Shown: in pieces, positions 6,650 to 8,177 of the stretch
How positions within the stretch are numbered: position 1 is the first letter of the stretch
How the letters are laid out: the number at the start of each line of letters is the position of its first letter
Assembly: GCA_005888925.1 (NCBI GenBank)
Contig: VBCP01000076.1
Span: 1-8,177, forward strand
DNA length: 8,177 nucleotides
Direction: 5' to 3'
Source of the DNA: Betaproteobacteria bacterium
GTDB lineage: Bacteria; Pseudomonadota; Gammaproteobacteria; Burkholderiales; SG8-39
Notes under the pieces: generated by a model
What the model was told of the DNA's origin: nothing
The model's database searches: none
Seen by the model: the letters and a program-made list of their open reading frames with translations, nothing else
Made by a program: the position numbers and the translations under genes

Positions 6650-7344
6650 GCCCGATGGTAACCGTCAGCGGCTTAAGCAAGCGCTATTCGAAGGAAGTGC
6701 TGAAAGACCTGTCATTCGAGCTCGAAGAGGGCGCGCTCACCGTGCTGATGGGCCCCTCCGGGTGTGGCAAGACGACCGTCGCCTGCATGCTCGCAGGCTA
6801 TATCGCGCCCGATGCCGGCACGCTCGCGATCGACGGCCGCCCGATTACGGCCGCGGGGCCCGACCGCCTCATGGTGTTCCAGGAAACCGCGCTGTGGTAC
6901 TGGATGACGGTGCTCGACAACGTCATGTTCGGGCCGCGCGCCTCGGGCGCGATGAGCGCTGGAGAGGCGCGCGAGAAAGCGCTCGGCCTGCTGCGGAAGT
7001 TCGGACTGCACGAGTTCCGCGACAAGTACCCGGGGCAGCTTTCCGGCGGCATGCGCCGCCGCGTCGAGCTCGCGCAGGCGATGATCAACAACCCGAGGCT
7101 CATGATCCTGGACGAGCCATTCCGCGGCCTCGACGTGATGACGCGCGGGTTGATGCAGGAGTACTACCTCGACCTTTTTGCCGAAAGCCGCAGGACCACG
7201 CTTTTCATCACCTCCGAGCTCGAGGAGGCGCTGGTGATGGGCGAGCGGGTGCTCGTCATGGATGAGCGCTATCTCGAGCTCAAGAGGCAGCTCATGGCCA
7301 CGCTATACTTGCCCGAGCATCGGGTCGATGGAGGCAGCGCATGA
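6637..7344 (+). CDS. NitT/TauT-family ABC importer ATPase 2, with Ser in the H-loop and a short C-terminus
   Basis: This is the second ATPase of the importer. Numbered from ATG 6655 it has Walker A GPSGCGKTT (33-41, Lys39), Gln76, signature LSGGM (129-133) and Walker B with Asp153 and Glu154. The H-loop reads ITSEL, with Ser187 where ATPase 1 has His. Similar TSE sequences are, to my recollection, found in partner ATPases of this family, so this need not be damage. The C-terminus goes from VLVMD straight to ERYLELK. ATPase 1 has about 25 more residues at this place, so an in-frame block of about 75 nt appears to be missing near 7258-7270. Three starts are possible: GTG 6637 (AGAGG eight bases upstream, chosen), GTG 6646 (a GTGA overlap with the permease 2 stop) and ATG 6655. 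Its stop overlaps the binding-protein start (ATGA). Confidence 0.9.
   Translation: MAAVSPMVTVSGLSKRYSKEVLKDLSFELEEGALTVLMGPSGCGKTTVACMLAGYIAPDAGTLAIDGRPITAAGPDRLMVFQETALWYWMTVLDNVMFGPRASGAMSAGEAREKALGLLRKFGLHEFRDKYPGQLSGGMRRRVELAQAMINNPRLMILDEPFRGLDVMTRGLMQEYYLDLFAESRRTTLFITSELEEALVMGERVLVMDERYLELKRQLMATLYLPEHRVDGGSA
7330..7334 (+). promoter_or_regulatory. ribosome binding site for the binding-protein gene
   Basis: GGAGG lies six bases before the ATG at 7341, inside the end of ATPase 2. It is the strongest ribosome binding site in the operon, which fits the higher expression usually needed for a periplasmic binding protein than for the membrane parts. Confidence 0.75.
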
Positions 7345-8177
7345 AGGCGGCGGCAGTCTTGCTACTCGGAGTTTCATTCGCCGGCGGCGCCGCCGCAGCG
7401 GGAGCCGTGGACATCACCTATGGCTACCACCCGTACTGGACCGGCGCCTGGTACGGCGTGATCCTGAAACAGAAGGAGCTGTGGAAGAAGCACCTGCCGC
7501 CGGGCAGCAAGGTGAAGTTCGAGCCGCACCTCACTGGCCCGCCGATGATCAACGCCATGCTCGCCGACAAGATGCATATCGGCACGATGGGCGACATGCC
7601 GTCGCTCGTGCTCACCACCAAGGGGAAGATCGCCGACCTGCGCCTCGTCTCGGTGACGATGTTCAGCAACGGTCGGCACTGCGAGCGCCTCGTGGTGTCG
7701 AAGAGCGCGCCTGACTTCCAGGACTACAAGGCGGCGACGCAATGGCTGAACGGCAAGCCGTTCGCCTACCACCGGGGCACGTGCGCCAACCGCATCACCG
7801 AGTCGATCATCGCCAAGGGCGGCTTCAAGCCCTCCGAGATCGTCATCATGCCGATCGAGGTCATCACCAGCAATTTCCAGGCGGGCAAGCTCTCCGCGGC
7901 GATGATGTGGGAGCCGCACGCCCGGCGGCAGGTCGACCTCGGCTACGCCAAATACGCGCCGGTCGCGCCGCAGTGGAACGAGAAGGACGCCAACTTCACC
8001 TCGATGCGCCAGGACTTCATCCAGAAGAACCCGGAAGCCGCGGTGGGATGGATGAAGGCCGAGATCGAGGCGCTGCAGTTTCTGATCTCGAACCCGCGCG
8101 AATCGGCCAAGCTGATCGCCGGCGAGCTCACCGGCTACGACGAGAAGACGGTCTGGTCGGCGCTCTACGAGGTAGAC
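7341..8177 (+). CDS. periplasmic substrate-binding protein of the NitT/TauT ABC importer (3' end off window)
   Basis: The visible 279 residues are a periplasmic binding protein of the SsuA/NMT1-THI5-like class that captures the solute and delivers it to the two permeases. Residues 1-20 are a Sec signal peptide with an Ala-rich end. Family blocks are LPPGSKV (52-58), TGPPMINAMLADKMHIGTMG (65-84), GTCANR (146-151), the hinge-region ITSNFQAGKLSAAMMWEP (175-192) and a C-terminal helical region. Aromatic residues near the N-terminus (Tyr27, Tyr29, Tyr32, Trp33, Trp37) may line the ligand cleft. Only two cysteines appear, Cys114 and Cys148, a possible disulfide. The gene starts in an ATGA overlap with ATPase 2 and continues past the right edge. 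The class binds sulfonates, nitrate, taurine or pyrimidines; the sulfur-gene context favours an organosulfur ligand but does not prove it. Confidence 0.92.
   Translation, partial: MKAAAVLLLGVSFAGGAAAAGAVDITYGYHPYWTGAWYGVILKQKELWKKHLPPGSKVKFEPHLTGPPMINAMLADKMHIGTMGDMPSLVLTTKGKIADLRLVSVTMFSNGRHCERLVVSKSAPDFQDYKAATQWLNGKPFAYHRGTCANRITESIIAKGGFKPSEIVIMPIEVITSNFQAGKLSAAMMWEPHARRQVDLGYAKYAPVAPQWNEKDANFTSMRQDFIQKNPEAAVGWMKAEIEALQFLISNPRESAKLIAGELTGYDEKTVWSALYEVD

Noticed and set aside
7201..7230. The Ser in the ATPase 2 H-loop as a damaging mutation
   Set aside because: The surrounding FITSELEEA block is well formed and, as far as I recall, TSE variants occur in partner ATPases of this family, so it is treated as a subfamily trait.

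Overview
This is a GC-rich, tightly packed bacterial window with strong third-position G/C bias. SoxC/SoxD-type sulfur oxidation proteins, a MetY-type sulfhydrylase and a NitT/TauT-family ABC importer together suggest a proteobacterium, probably a betaproteobacterium. That taxonomic call is an inference from gene content and style. No tRNA, rRNA, CRISPR array, insertion sequence or phage gene was seen.

Left half, minus strand. Reading from the centre leftwards, the genes are an O-acetylhomoserine sulfhydrylase (metY, 2981-4366), a small CoA-binding-domain protein (2541-2967), a Tat-exported molybdopterin sulfite/sulfane dehydrogenase (soxC, 1207-2454) and a c-type cytochrome partner (soxD, 628-1226). 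A strong rho-independent terminator (581-610) follows soxD. A separate Rieske dioxygenase large-subunit gene then starts at 476 and runs off the left edge.

Right half, plus strand. Five translationally coupled genes encode one complete ABC importer: permease 1 (4408-5100), ATPase 1 (5097-5903), permease 2 (5900-6649), ATPase 2 (about 6637-7344) and a periplasmic binding protein (7341 to the right edge). The two permeases and two ATPases differ from each other, so the transporter is probably a heteromer. This operon diverges from metY across only about 40 bases. A plausible joint role is import of an organosulfur compound or oxyanion, with released sulfur going to homocysteine (MetY) or being oxidised by the Sox dehydrogenase. 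The substrate cannot be read from the sequence.

The most unusual observation is that four of the nine genes lack an internal block of roughly 20-32 residues that their family or in-window paralogue has. In soxD and the CoA-binding gene the loss also shifts the reading frame. In permease 1 and ATPase 2 the frame is kept. The neighbouring metY, soxC, ATPase 1, permease 2 and Rieske fragment look intact. This could be real gene decay or, quite plausibly, repeated short collapses in the assembly. Raw reads are needed before any of the four is called non-functional.
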